From Streptomyces griseomycini (GTDB taxonomy: Bacteria; Actinomycetota; Actinomycetes; Streptomycetales; Streptomycetaceae), in contig NZ_JACHJI010000008.1 in the NCBI RefSeq assembly GCF_014203535.1, positions 248,001 through 312,000 on the forward strand: a stretch of 64,000 nucleotides of DNA, in the 5' to 3' direction. The notes under the pieces were generated by a model. That model was given only the letters and a program-made list of their open reading frames with translations, did no database searches and was not told the origin of the DNA. This document shows, piece after piece, positions 16,909 to 26,003 of the stretch (position 1 is the first letter of the stretch; each line of letters begins with the position of its first letter). A program made the translations under genes and the position numbers.

Positions 16909-17529
16909 TCAGGTGAGCGAGCCCGTCATGGCGAGCGAGTGCAGGAAGCGCATCAGGGTCATCAGGACGTCACGGCTGGAGGCGCGGCGCCGCACGTCGC
17001 ACTCCACGATGGGGATCTGCTCGGACAGGTCGAGGGCGGCCCGCAGGTCGGCGATGGGGTAACGCGGCGCGTCCGGGAAGGAGTTGACCGCGACGACGAA
17101 CGGCACTCCGCGCTCCTCGAGCCGCCCCATGACGTCGAAGCTGACCTCGAGCCGACGGGTGTCGACCAGCACGACCGCGCCGAGCGCCCCCTCGAACAGG
17201 CCGTTCCACAGGAACCAGAAGCGTTCCTGGCCCGGCGTGCCGAACAGGTACAGCACCAGCTCGTCCGTGATCTTGATGCGGCCGAAGTCCATGGCGACGG
17301 TGGTGGCCGTCTTGGACGCGGAACCGAAGTTGTCGTCGACCCCGATGCCGGCCTGTGTCATGGTCTCCTCGGTGGTCAGCGGTTTGATCTCGCTGACCGA
17401 GCCGACCATGGTCGTCTTGCCGACCCCGAACCCGCCCACGATCACGATCTTCACCGCGGACTGCGCCGTGTGGGGCAGCTGGTCCTCGGCGCGTGGGCCC
17501 GGGATGGTGTCAGAGCCTTTGAAGTCCAT
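16909..17529 (-). CDS. cvnD9: Conservon GTP-binding protein (CvnD type)
   Basis: Small Ras/MglA-like GTPase of 206 residues. The P-loop GGFGVGKTT lies near residue 32 and the switch II motif FGTPGQERFWFLW near residue 95. The usual NKxD guanine-specificity motif is replaced by AVNSFPD near residue 148, typical of conservon GTPases. In conservons it is the G-protein-like output of the CvnA sensor complex at the membrane. ATG 17529 lies inside the CvnC gene, giving a 20-base overlap. It corresponds to rarD of S. coelicolor cvn9, a locus linked to aerial mycelium and antibiotic timing. Confidence 0.92.
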   Translation of the reverse strand: MDFKGSDTIPGPRAEDQLPHTAQSAVKIVIVGGFGVGKTTMVGSVSEIKPLTTEETMTQAGIGVDDNFGSASKTATTVAMDFGRIKITDELVLYLFGTPGQERFWFLWNGLFEGALGAVVLVDTRRLEVSFDVMGRLEERGVPFVVAVNSFPDAPRYPIADLRAALDLSEQIPIVECDVRRRASSRDVLMTLMRFLHSLAMTGSLT

Positions 17530-17920
17530 GCATCACCGCTTCGAGAAGGGAACGGTCCGGGAGCGCCTTGCGGACGATCGGGGAGCGCGCCTGGACCAGT
17601 TCCGCCGACAGCATCTCGGTGAGCAGCGCGGTCACCACGCTGAACGGCAGACCGAGATAGGCCGACAGTTCGGCCACGGACAGGGGGGCGGCACAGAGCC
17701 GGAGCAGCGCCGCCTGCTCGGGGGTCGCGGAGGGCGGGGGGTCCGGGGAGCGCGCCACGATCAGCGTCACGAGGTCGATGTCGGCACGCTCGCCGTCCGG
17801 ACCGGCGACGACGTACAGCCGCTCCGGGTTGCCGCCCTCGCCCTCCTTCCCGGCCGGTGCGGCCGGTTGCGGAGGGGGGGCGTCCCGGGGGGTGCGCCTC
17901 AGGCGTTGCGGAGGAGTCAT
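17510..17920 (-). CDS. cvnC9: Conservon DUF742 protein (CvnC type)
   Basis: 136-residue DUF742 protein, a predicted winged-helix-like scaffold. The first 45 residues are Pro/Gly-rich and probably disordered. The conserved part runs from RLYVVAGPDGERADIDLVTLIV to AYLGLPFSVVTALLTEML and ends LLEAVMHGLQRL. It overlaps CvnB by 4 bases upstream and CvnD by 20 bases downstream, so all are translationally coupled. In studied conservons CvnC associates with CvnA and CvnB at the membrane. Confidence 0.92.
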   Translation of the reverse strand: MTPPQRLRRTPRDAPPPQPAAPAGKEGEGGNPERLYVVAGPDGERADIDLVTLIVARSPDPPPSATPEQAALLRLCAAPLSVAELSAYLGLPFSVVTALLTEMLSAELVQARSPIVRKALPDRSLLEAVMHGLQRL

Positions 17921-18324
17921 ACGGTCTGCCCGTTCCGTCGCGGCGGACTGGTCAGATGGGCGCCGATGCGGACGACGAGGTCGCGCATCATGCCGCCCAT
18001 GCGGCCGGGTTCGCAGGTCATGTCGGAGAGCACGGCGAGATAGGCGTTGGCGCCGGCCGCCATCAGGTAGAAGTAGCCTTCGTCGATCTCGATGAGCACC
18101 ATCTTCATCTCGCCGTCGCCGTGCGGGAGTTCCTGGGCGACGGCCCCGGCGAGGCTCTGGACGCCGGCGCAGGCGGCGGCGACCCGGTCGGCGGCGTCCG
18201 GCTCACCGCCGTAGCGGGCGATGCGCAGGCCGTCGGCGGAGAGCACCACGATCATCTCGACGCCGGGTACGCCGTCGGCGAGCTCCTTGAGCATCCAGTC
18301 GAAGTTGGCTCGTTGCTGGATCAC
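17917..18324 (-). CDS. cvnB9: Conservon roadblock/LC7 protein (CvnB type)
   Basis: 135-residue roadblock/LC7 domain protein of the MglB type, expected to form a dimer that modulates the CvnD GTPase. Landmarks are FDWMLKELADGVPGVEMIVVLSADGLRIA in the first 50 residues and EPGRMGGMMRDLVVRIGAHL near the end. Its stop overlaps the CvnC start by 4 bases and its start overlaps the CvnA stop by 4 bases, showing a tightly coupled operon. Confidence 0.93.
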   Translation of the reverse strand: MIQQRANFDWMLKELADGVPGVEMIVVLSADGLRIARYGGEPDAADRVAAACAGVQSLAGAVAQELPHGDGEMKMVLIEIDEGYFYLMAAGANAYLAVLSDMTCEPGRMGGMMRDLVVRIGAHLTSPPRRNGQTV

Positions 18325-19952
18325 TTGAGGTCCCCCTCGTCATCGGCCTCGGTGCGGGCCGGTTCGTTGATGAGATGCAGGTAGGCGGTCGGGTTCCGGG
18401 TGAAGTCCGTGGGGTGGACGCCCGGGTCGAGGTCCTTCTTCAGGCCCTCCCAGAAGGCGTCGACCCACAGCCCGGGTTCACGATCGTTCTGCTTCTTCTT
18501 CTCGGGCTCTGCGGCCGCCCAGATGTCGTGGTACTCCTCGCCCCGCTCCCTGGCCTCCCGCTCGGCCCGTTCGACGGCCGCCTGCTCGGCGTAGCGCTGG
18601 GCCAGCGGGGTCTTCACCCGGCTGCGGCGCTGCGGCAGCCCGCCGGGGGTCCACTCGGTGACCTCGGGGACGTCGTCCTCCAGGGCGACCGTGTCGGGGA
18701 TGCGGGGGCTGGTGGGGCGGCGCTTCTTGGGCGTGCGCTTCGGTCCCGGGAGGGCGTCGACCGGGCGGGGCACGGCGGTCGCCCCGATGCCGTGGGCGAG
18801 GCCCACGCCGGGCTGGTCGGTGATCATCTCGCTCGGCACGACGAGGACGGCACGGACCCCGCCGTAGGCGGAGGCGCGCAGCGAGACCTGCATGTTGAAC
18901 TGGGTGCACAGCCGGCCGACGACGGCGAGGCCGAGGCGCGGGTTGGCGCCGATCTCCTGGAGGTCGACGCCCCGCTGGGCGCGCTCCAGGATGTCCTCGA
19001 TCCGGGCGCGGGCCTGCTCGTCGAGGTTGACCCCGGCGTCCTCGATCTCGATGGCGACGCCGGTCTGCACCTCGGTGGCGGTGACGCTCACCTTGCTGGT
19101 CGGCGGCGAGTAGCGGGTGGCGTTGTCGAGGAGTTCGGCGGCGGCGTGGATGACCGGCTCGACGTAGATGCCCTTGATGTTGACCTTGGCGATCGACTTC
19201 AGGTCGATGCGGCGGTACTCGAGGATGCGGGACATGGCGCCGCGCAGCACGCTGTAGAGCGCGACCGGCTTGGGCCACTGGCGTCCGGGGCGGCCTCCGC
19301 CGAGGACGGAGATGGAGTCGGCGAGGCGGCCGATCAGCGCGGTGCCGTGGTCGATGCGCAGCAGGTCGTCGAAGACCTCGGGGTTGCGGCCGTGGTCCTC
19401 CTCCATCTCTCGGAGTTCCTTGGCCTGCTGGTGGACGATCGCCTGGACGCGGCGGGCGATGCTGACGAAGGAGCGCTGGGAGGAGTCCCGCAGGTTCTCC
19501 TCCTCGTCGATGATCCGCAGCATCGTGCTCAGCAGCTCGGTCTGGTACTTCGGCAGGTCACGCCAGGCCGGGTCGAGGCGGGGCAGGTCGCGGAGCACCT
19601 CGGCGGGGTCGTTCCCGCGGTGCAGGTGGTCCAGGGCCGCGGGGACGACCTGCTGCGTGAAGTGCTGCGTCTCCGTGTCGTGGGCGGCGATCCGCGCCTC
19701 CAGATACGCACGGTGACGCTCGTGCTCGGCCCGCGCGTCGCGCAGGACGCGGCCGCGGCGCACCGCCTCGGCCGCGGTGGCGATCACCAGCAGGGTGGCG
19801 ACGGCACCGCACACGCCGACGGCGATCCGGGCGGGCTCCGCCACCAGGGCGACGGCTGCTCCGGCCACCGCGGCCATCACTATGGCCGGCGGCAGCAGCA
19901 CGCGCGTGTAGGGAAGTTCACGACGACCGGGCGGGGATTGGACACTCACCAT
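18321..19952 (-). CDS. cvnA9: Conservon sensor histidine-kinase-like protein (CvnA type)
   Basis: 543-residue membrane sensor that heads the conservon. Two hydrophobic helices lie at about residues 18-36 and 42-64, followed by a long cytoplasmic helical region. A HATPase domain starts near residue 265 (N-box ELLDNATRYSPP, then EIEDAGVN and LGLAVVGRL). A canonical phosphoacceptor His box is not obvious; IDHGTALIGRLAD near residue 200 is the nearest. The C-terminal 150 residues are charged and low in complexity. Start is ATG 19952. In conservons it acts as a receptor-like anchor for CvnB, CvnC and CvnD. It corresponds to rarA. Confidence 0.9.
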   Translation of the reverse strand: MVSVQSPPGRRELPYTRVLLPPAIVMAAVAGAAVALVAEPARIAVGVCGAVATLLVIATAAEAVRRGRVLRDARAEHERHRAYLEARIAAHDTETQHFTQQVVPAALDHLHRGNDPAEVLRDLPRLDPAWRDLPKYQTELLSTMLRIIDEEENLRDSSQRSFVSIARRVQAIVHQQAKELREMEEDHGRNPEVFDDLLRIDHGTALIGRLADSISVLGGGRPGRQWPKPVALYSVLRGAMSRILEYRRIDLKSIAKVNIKGIYVEPVIHAAAELLDNATRYSPPTSKVSVTATEVQTGVAIEIEDAGVNLDEQARARIEDILERAQRGVDLQEIGANPRLGLAVVGRLCTQFNMQVSLRASAYGGVRAVLVVPSEMITDQPGVGLAHGIGATAVPRPVDALPGPKRTPKKRRPTSPRIPDTVALEDDVPEVTEWTPGGLPQRRSRVKTPLAQRYAEQAAVERAEREARERGEEYHDIWAAAEPEKKKQNDREPGLWVDAFWEGLKKDLDPGVHPTDFTRNPTAYLHLINEPARTEADDEGDLK

Positions 19953-20365
19953 GTAGGCCTCTGAAACGAATCGGCTGGTGGTCGGGGAACGTACGGGGCA
20001 TGTCGGGAAGCACTGTGGGCATTCCGCACCAGGGGGAACAAACGCACGAATTCATGCCAACCCGGTGCGCTGCGGGCGAGCTTAGTCCGACCGGATCATC
20101 GCCATGTCATATTCAGCGAGTACCGGAAACGACCCCTGGGACAGGAGTACGCTCGGGTTCATTTGCACAGCGGGGCACCGTTCGAACACGGCGAGTGACG
20201 TCGCACGGGCGCACGGAAACCCCTCACCGTCACGGGTGAAAGGGGCGGTGCGGTGGCACCGGGAGGCCCTTCGGCGGCGTCCTGGACGACGCCGGGTGCG
20301 CACGGATCCCGATCCTGCCCACGGAACCGGCCGGTGATGCCTCCCGAGGGGGCGCACAGGACGCG
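19953..20365. other. Intergenic region upstream of the conservon
   Basis: About 410 bases with no credible gene. It should contain the conservon promoter on the minus strand. An imperfect hairpin (about 20223-20248) is visible. AT content is slightly higher than in the flanking genes. Confidence 0.5.
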
Positions 20366-20398
20366 ACAGCCCGGCGCGCACGGGGCGCGCCGGGCTGT
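20366..20398 (-). terminator. Terminator after the helicase gene
   Basis: 14-base perfect stem: ACAGCCCGGCGCGC (20366-20379) and its complement (20385-20398) around a 5-base loop, 46 bases beyond the helicase stop. Confidence 0.85.
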
Positions 20399-20443
20399 AC
20401 GGCGTACGGAGCCTCGGGTACGGGCGGAGGCACCCGGAGCGGG

Positions 20444-23257
20444 TCAGCCCACGGACGAGTAGGCCACCACGCCGCGCAGCAGCCCCTCCACCGCCTTGCG
20501 GGCGTTCTTCGCGACCGTCGAGCCCTCGACGGCCGGCGCCGCCGCCGAGATCTGGCCGAGCACGTCGATGACCTGCTTGCACCAGCGCACGAAGTCGCCG
20601 GCCGGCATCTCCGCCTCGCGCAGCACCTCGTCCAGGCCCTTGCCGGACGCCCACGTGTAGGCGGCCCAGGCGAAGCCGAGGTCGGGTTCGCGCTGGCCCA
20701 CGCCCTCGGTCTGGGTGATCCGGAACTCCTCCTCCAGGGCGTCCAGCCGTCCCCAGATGCGGACCATCTCGCCGAGCGCGGCCTTGGCCTTGCCCGACGG
20801 CAGCTTGGGCGCCATCGCGTCGTCACCGACCCGCGCCTCGTACACCAACGCCGAGACGCAGGCGGCGAGTTCGGCCGGGGCCAGCCCCTCCCAGACGCCC
20901 TCGCGCAGGCATTCGCTGGCCAGCAGGTCGAGCTCGCCGTACAGCCGCGCGAGCCGCTTGCCGTGCTCGGTGACCTCGTCGCCGCGCAGGTAGTCCATCT
21001 CGGTCAGCAGCGCGACGATGCGGTCGAAGGTGCGGGCGATGGTGTTCGTCCGGCCCTCGATGCGCCGCTCCAGCTGCGAGGTGTCGCGCAGCAGCCGGTG
21101 GTAGCGCTCGGCCCAGCGGGCGTGGTCCTCGCGGTCCGAGCAGCCGTGGCACGGGTGCGCCCTCAGCGCCTTGCGCAGCCGGGCGATCTCCCGGTCGTCG
21201 GCCGCCTGGGAGCGCCGCTTGCGGTGCCGCTCCGGCTCGATGTGGCCGGCCTTGGTGCGCAGCGCGGAGGCGAGGTCCCGGCGGGACTGCGGGGAGCGCG
21301 GGTTGAAGGACTTCGGGATCCGCATCCGCTCCAGCGCCTCGACCGGCACCGGGAAGTCGATCGACGCCAGCCGCTTGACCTGCCGTTCGGCGGTCAGCAC
21401 CAGGGGGCGCGGACCGTCGTGGTACTCGACGCCGCGGTGGCCGTTGGAACGGCCCGCGGGCAGCCCCGGATCGAGGACCAGTGCCAGCCCCGCGTACTTG
21501 CCGGTGGGCACGTGGATGACATCGCCCGGCTTGAGCTTCTCCAGTGCGACGGCCGCCTCCGCGCGCCGCTGCACCGCGCCCTGCCGGGCCAGCTCGGTCT
21601 CCCGGTCCTTCAGCTCGCGGCGCAGCCGCGCGTACTCCTCGAAGTCGCCGAGGTGGCAGGTCATGGAGGCCTTGTAGCCCTCCAGCCCCTCCTCGTTGCG
21701 CTGCACCTGGCGCGAGATGCCGACGACCGACTTGTCCGCCTGGAACTGCGCGAACGACGTCTCCAGCAGCTCGCGCGAACGGTGCCGGCCGAACTGCTCG
21801 ACCAGGTTGACGGCCATGTTGTACGACGGTTTGAAGCTGGAGCGCAGCGGATACGTGCGCGTGCCGGCCAGTCCCGCGAGGTGCTCGGGGTTCATGCCGC
21901 GCTGCCACAGCACGACCGCGTGGCCCTCGACGTCGATGCCGCGCCGGCCGGCCCGGCCGGTCAGCTGGGTGTACTCGCCGGGGGTGATGTCGGCGTGCTG
22001 CTCGCCGTTCCACTTGACGAGCTTCTCCAGCACCACCGAGCGGGCGGGCATGTTGATGCCGAGGGCGAGGGTCTCGGTGGCGAACACGGCCTTGACCAGC
22101 CCGCGCACGAACAGTTCCTCGACGACCTCCTTGAACGTCGGCAGCATGCCCGCGTGATGGGCCGCGATGCCGCGCTCCAGGCCCTCCAGCCACTCGTAGT
22201 AGCCCAGGACGTGCAGGTCCTCGGCCGGGATGGAGGCGGTACGCTCCTCCACGAGCGAGCGGACCCTGGCCCGCGCCTCCTCGTCGTTGAGCCTCAGGCC
22301 CGCGTACAGGCACTGCTGGACGGCGGCCTCGCAGGCGGCCCGGCTGAAGATGAAGGTGATCGCGGGCAGCAGGCCCTCGGCGTCGAGCCGCTCGATGACC
22401 TCGGGCCGGCTCGGCGTCCACACGCGCGAGCGCTGCCGGCGCTCCCGCTCCCGGTCCGCCTCGCGCATGTTGTTCCGCCCCCGTCGCCGATCGCCCCAGG
22501 ACGGGCGGCTCGCCTCCAGGCGGGCCATGCGCGTGAGGTCGGGGTTGACGGCCTTCTTCCGGCCCTCGCCCTCCTCGAACAGGTCGTAGATCCGGCGCCC
22601 GGCGAGCACGTGCTGGAACAGCGGCACGGGCCGGTGCTCGGAGACGATCACCTCGGTGTCGCCGCGGACGGTGTCCAGCCAGTCACCGAACTCCTCGGCG
22701 TTCGACACCGTCGCCGACAGGGACACCAGGGTCACCGACTCGGGGAGGTGGATGATCACTTCCTCCCAGACGGCGCCGCGGAACCGGTCGGAGAGGTAGT
22801 GCACCTCGTCCATCACCACGTAGCCGAGGCCGAGGAGGGTCTGCGAACCCGCGTACAGCATGTTCCGCAGCACCTCGGTGGTCATCACGACCACCGGGGC
22901 GTCGGAGTTGACGCTGTTGTCGCCGGTGAGCAGGCCCACCCTGTCGGTGCCGTAGCGACGGCACAGGTCGGCGTACTTCTGGTTCGACAGCGCCTTGATC
23001 GGTGTCGTGTAGAAGCACTTCTTGCCCTGCTGCAGGGCGAGGTGGACGGCGAACTCGCCCACGATCGTCTTGCCGGAGCCGGTGGGCGCGGCCACCAGCA
23101 CGCCCTTCCCCGCCTCGAGCGCCCGGCAGGCCTCGATCTGGAAGGGGTCGAGGCCGAAGTCGTACATCTCGCGGAAGGAGGCGAGCGCGGTGGCCTGCTC
23201 GGCAGCGCGCCTGCGTGCTGCCGCGTACCGCTCGGCCGGTGAGAGGTCCTCTGTCAT
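20444..23257 (-). CDS. helY: Ski2-like DEVH-box RNA/DNA helicase (HelY type)
   Basis: Superfamily 2 ATP-dependent helicase of 937 residues. Motif I APTGSGKT lies near residue 50, motif Ia/Ib in TTPIKALSNQKY, motif II MDEVHYLSD near residue 145 and SLSATVSN near residue 170. The second RecA domain includes HHAGMLP and QLTGRAGRRGID. The C-terminal third carries the DSHCT-type helical domain of Ski2/Mtr4 relatives. I chose ATG 23257 (MTEDLSPAERYAAAR), after a GAAAGTACG stretch; the frame stays open further upstream through non-coding sequence. It lies downstream of the diacylglycerol kinase-like gene. In mycobacteria HelY also sits downstream of pafABC-tatAC, so the synteny is ancient. Confidence 0.92.
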   Translation of the reverse strand: MTEDLSPAERYAAARRRAAEQATALASFREMYDFGLDPFQIEACRALEAGKGVLVAAPTGSGKTIVGEFAVHLALQQGKKCFYTTPIKALSNQKYADLCRRYGTDRVGLLTGDNSVNSDAPVVVMTTEVLRNMLYAGSQTLLGLGYVVMDEVHYLSDRFRGAVWEEVIIHLPESVTLVSLSATVSNAEEFGDWLDTVRGDTEVIVSEHRPVPLFQHVLAGRRIYDLFEEGEGRKKAVNPDLTRMARLEASRPSWGDRRRGRNNMREADRERERRQRSRVWTPSRPEVIERLDAEGLLPAITFIFSRAACEAAVQQCLYAGLRLNDEEARARVRSLVEERTASIPAEDLHVLGYYEWLEGLERGIAAHHAGMLPTFKEVVEELFVRGLVKAVFATETLALGINMPARSVVLEKLVKWNGEQHADITPGEYTQLTGRAGRRGIDVEGHAVVLWQRGMNPEHLAGLAGTRTYPLRSSFKPSYNMAVNLVEQFGRHRSRELLETSFAQFQADKSVVGISRQVQRNEEGLEGYKASMTCHLGDFEEYARLRRELKDRETELARQGAVQRRAEAAVALEKLKPGDVIHVPTGKYAGLALVLDPGLPAGRSNGHRGVEYHDGPRPLVLTAERQVKRLASIDFPVPVEALERMRIPKSFNPRSPQSRRDLASALRTKAGHIEPERHRKRRSQAADDREIARLRKALRAHPCHGCSDREDHARWAERYHRLLRDTSQLERRIEGRTNTIARTFDRIVALLTEMDYLRGDEVTEHGKRLARLYGELDLLASECLREGVWEGLAPAELAACVSALVYEARVGDDAMAPKLPSGKAKAALGEMVRIWGRLDALEEEFRITQTEGVGQREPDLGFAWAAYTWASGKGLDEVLREAEMPAGDFVRWCKQVIDVLGQISAAAPAVEGSTVAKNARKAVEGLLRGVVAYSSVG

Positions 23258-23343
23258 CGTACTTTCGAGCGTACCGGGCCCCACCGACAACAGGACGATC
23301 ATTATCCGGATCGGCTCCTGCGAGGTCCGGGGGTCCGCCCGGC

Positions 23344-24234
23344 TCAGGGGCCGACGACCCGCACGGCGGCGCGCACGCACCGTGCGGTCAGCGGCAGCGG
23401 CCCGACCGGCTCCCCGTCCGCGTACCCGGTGATCCCCTCGGCGGCCAGCTCCACGCTCGCCGCCCGGAACACGGTGACCTTCGGATGCTCGACGTGCGTG
23501 CCCCGGTACACCGTCGGGAACACCCGCAGCAGCGTGCCCCGCCCGCAGTCCCCCACCACCGTGACGTCCAGCAGCCCGTCGGTGAGGTCGGCGCCGGGGC
23601 ATATCCGCATGCCGCCCCCGTAGGACGATCCGTTGCCGACGGCGACCAGCGTGGCCTCGACCTCGCGGACCCCGCCGCCGTCGAGGGTGATCCGGTAGGG
23701 GAACGGCCGGAAGGCGGCGAGCTCGGCGATCATGGCGAGGTCGTACTTGAACCGTCCCGCGGGCAGCCGCATCCGGTTGCCGCGGTCGTTGACCCGGGAG
23801 TCGAAGCCGGAGGCGAGGACGGTGCCGAACCAGCGGTCGCCGACCCGGCCGAGGTCGACGTCGCGCACCCGGCCGCACTTGAGCGCGTCGGCGATCATCC
23901 GGCCGGCGGCGGCCGGTTCCCGCAGCGGCATGCCGAGGGCGCGGGCGAAGTCGTTGCCGGTGCCGACGGCGACCAGGCCGAGCGGGGTGCCGGTGCCCAC
24001 GACGGCCTGCAGCGCCAGGTTCGCCAGGCCGTCACCGCCGACGGCGATCAGGGCGCCCGTGCCCTCGGCGACGGCGGCACGCGCGCGTGCCAGGGCGTCC
24101 TCGGCGTCCGTGCCGAGCACCGTCCGCACCGAGAATCCGGCGGCCCGCAACGCGGAAGCGGCCGGCCGCGCCGCCCGGGCGCCCCGGCCGCGACCCGCGG
24201 TGGGGTTGACGAAGAGGGTGATCTCGCTGGTCAC
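23344..24234 (-). CDS. Diacylglycerol kinase family lipid kinase
   Basis: Lipid kinase of 296 residues in the DgkB/YegS fold. FVNPTAGRGRG at the N-terminus, the nucleotide-binding GGDGLANLALQAV near residue 65 and GTGNDFARALGMP near residue 92 are conserved. AVGNGSSYGGGMRICPGADLTDGLLDV near residue 195 matches the lipid-binding beta domain. GTG 24234. It is 30 bases after tatC and 86 bases before the helicase, on the same strand. It phosphorylates diacylglycerol or a related lipid for phospholipid recycling; the exact lipid is not fixed by sequence. Confidence 0.9.
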   Translation of the reverse strand: MTSEITLFVNPTAGRGRGARAARPAASALRAAGFSVRTVLGTDAEDALARARAAVAEGTGALIAVGGDGLANLALQAVVGTGTPLGLVAVGTGNDFARALGMPLREPAAAGRMIADALKCGRVRDVDLGRVGDRWFGTVLASGFDSRVNDRGNRMRLPAGRFKYDLAMIAELAAFRPFPYRITLDGGGVREVEATLVAVGNGSSYGGGMRICPGADLTDGLLDVTVVGDCGRGTLLRVFPTVYRGTHVEHPKVTVFRAASVELAAEGITGYADGEPVGPLPLTARCVRAAVRVVGP

Positions 24235-24264
24235 GGAGTGACCCTACGAGCTGCGGCCCGATCC

Positions 24265-25179
24265 TCAGGTCACGTCGTCATAACCGTTGACCCGGTCCTT
24301 GGTCGCCTGCTCGGGCAGGGCTGCCACGGGTTCCACCGGCTCGACGGCCTCGGGGGTGAGGTCCAGCTCGGAGGCCTCGTCGTCGGCGGGGCCCGACGCC
24401 TCCCTGCGGGCGCGCCGTTTGTCGTTGACCAGTGAGAACGCCACGGCGACGAAGTAGAGCAGGATGATCGGTCCGGACAGCGCGATCATCCCCACCGGGT
24501 CGGTCGTGGGCGTCGCGACCGCGCCGAAGACGAAGACGCCCATGACGACAGCGCGCCACCAGCCGATCATGCGGCGGCCGGAGACGATGCCGACCAGGTT
24601 CAGCATGATCAGCAGCAGGGGAAGCTCGAAGGCCAGGCCGAAGACCAGCACCATCCTGATGGTGAAGTCGAGGACCTCGTCGAGCGAGAGGATGTTGGCC
24701 GATCCCCCGGGGGTGAGGCTGAGCAGCACCTTGATGCTGATGGGGAGGATGACGTACGACAGGTAGGCGCCGCCGACGAACAACGGAACCGCGGCCGAGA
24801 CGAAGTAGTAGGTGTACTTCTTCTCGTGCTTGTGCAGCCCGGGTGCGACGAAGGCCCAGAGCTGGTAGAGCCACACAGGGCTGGAGACGATCAGGCCGGC
24901 CATGAGGCTCACCTTGATCGTCGTGGTGAACGGCGACGTCAGCGTGTTGAAGGACACAATGGCGCAGTTGCCACCGTCGCTGTTCGCCAGGTCCTCGCAT
25001 TTCGGCACCGGCTCCGCGAGGAACTGCATGAGCTGCTCGCTGTAGAACGCGGCCGCGATCATCACCACGAGGATCGCGACGACGGCCTTGGCGAGCCGAT
25101 TGCGCAGCTCACGCAGGTGTTCCACCAGGGGCATCCGCCCCTCGGGATCCCTCTCCTGTTTGCGGGCAGACTTGAGCAA
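24265..25179 (-). CDS. tatC: Twin-arginine translocase subunit TatC
   Basis: Receptor core of the Tat pathway that exports folded proteins with twin-arginine signals. 304 residues with six membrane helices. MPLVEHLRELRNRL at residues 16-29 is the signal-peptide-binding N-terminal motif, and the conserved periplasmic/cytoplasmic segments FNTLTSPF and PTTDPVGMIALSGP are present. The C-terminal 60 residues are acidic and disordered. The only sensible start is TTG 25179 (LLKSARKQERDPEG), which may limit expression. It lies 47 bases after tatA, so the two form an operon. Confidence 0.95.
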   Translation of the reverse strand: MLKSARKQERDPEGRMPLVEHLRELRNRLAKAVVAILVVMIAAAFYSEQLMQFLAEPVPKCEDLANSDGGNCAIVSFNTLTSPFTTTIKVSLMAGLIVSSPVWLYQLWAFVAPGLHKHEKKYTYYFVSAAVPLFVGGAYLSYVILPISIKVLLSLTPGGSANILSLDEVLDFTIRMVLVFGLAFELPLLLIMLNLVGIVSGRRMIGWWRAVVMGVFVFGAVATPTTDPVGMIALSGPIILLYFVAVAFSLVNDKRRARREASGPADDEASELDLTPEAVEPVEPVAALPEQATKDRVNGYDDVT

Positions 25180-25226
25180 CCCACGTTCCCATCTCGTGCG
25201 GCGGGCCGGAGATCACCGGCCCTGCG

Positions 25227-25508
25227 TCAGCGCTTGGTCGTGTCCGTCGGCTCCGTGACCGGGCGGGAGCTGGTCACGTCGCCGGGGGCCGCCTGGATGG
25301 TGCGCTGCGCCGGGGGCTGCTCGTCGCCGGCCGGCGGATCGGCCGGGGCGGAGGACTTGTTGTCCTCCTTCATCGCCTTCGCCTCACTCTTGAGGATGCG
25401 GGCCGACTTGCCGAGCGACCGCGCCATGTCCGGAAGCTTCTTCGCACCGAACAGCAGAATGATGACGACGAGGATCAGAATGATCTCGGTAGGTCCGAGC
25501 CGTCCCAT
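25227..25508 (-). CDS. tatA: Twin-arginine translocase subunit TatA
   Basis: Pore-forming Tat component of 93 residues. One N-terminal membrane helix (about residues 6-20, LGPTEIILILVVIILLFG), the FG hinge, an amphipathic helix (KKLPDMARSLGKSARILKSE) and a polar tail rich in Pro and Thr give the classic TatA layout. ATG 25508. A perfect 16-base palindrome lies 36 bases upstream of the start, suggesting control at the start of the tat operon. Confidence 0.95.
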   Translation of the reverse strand: MGRLGPTEIILILVVIILLFGAKKLPDMARSLGKSARILKSEAKAMKEDNKSSAPADPPAGDEQPPAQRTIQAAPGDVTSSRPVTEPTDTTKR

Positions 25509-25544
25509 AAGTCTTTACCTTCTCACCGAGGCGGGTGGGTGGCT

Positions 25545-25560
25545 GTCCGACCGGTCGGAC
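25545..25560. promoter_or_regulatory. Perfect 16-base palindrome GTCCGACCGGTCGGAC
   Basis: Fully self-complementary site 36 bases upstream of tatA, between tatA and the small membrane protein gene. It could be an operator, or a hairpin in the tatA leader. The partner is unknown. Confidence 0.5.
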
Positions 25561-25749
25561 ATGTGCCCGAACGACGGCGCTGGCAGCGATCGTAACGCTC
25601 AGGGGTGAACGTCCGGCAATCCCCGTGCGTACTCCCGTCCGCGGTCCGGGCCTCGTTCTCCGGTCCGCGTTCAGCAGCGTACCTGCCGGTTCCGACAACT
25701 CGACAGGGCACAGCGGCGAACCCGCGTCCGGAAAGCGCTCGGAGAACGC

Positions 25750-25944
25750 TCAGAGGGCTTCGGCGGAACGGGCCGCGCCGGCCGCCGCGCGCTCCAGGTC
25801 CTCCGCGGCCCGGTTGATGCGGCGCGCGGAGTCCGTGACCTGCCTGCCGAGCCGCTCCGCCTCGACGAACACCCGGACGGCGAACACCCCGAGCACCACG
25901 AGACCCAGAAAACCCACGGCAACCGCGAACATCGGCCAGAACAT
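25750..25944 (-). CDS. Small membrane protein, 64 aa, hypothetical
   Basis: Single N-terminal membrane helix (about residues 5-26, FAVAVGFLGLVVLGVFAVRVFV) followed by a charged amphipathic helix (RLGRQVTDSARRINRAAEDLE). This topology resembles a TatA/TatB-like protein but without the FG hinge. ATG 25944. It sits between the zinc-ribbon gene and tatA on the same strand, with 241 bases to tatA. Possibly an accessory of the Tat operon; I cannot assign a function. Confidence 0.6.
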   Translation of the reverse strand: MFWPMFAVAVGFLGLVVLGVFAVRVFVEAERLGRQVTDSARRINRAAEDLERAAAGAARSAEAL

Positions 25945-26003
25945 GGAGTCGAGCCTAGACCGTCCCCGCGGGCGGCGGGCGTCCGGCCACCCGCCCGGAC
26001 CCG

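Noticed and set aside
20099..20300. Small open frames upstream of the conservon
   Set aside because: No ribosome sites, no conserved composition, and they conflict with the expected promoter region.
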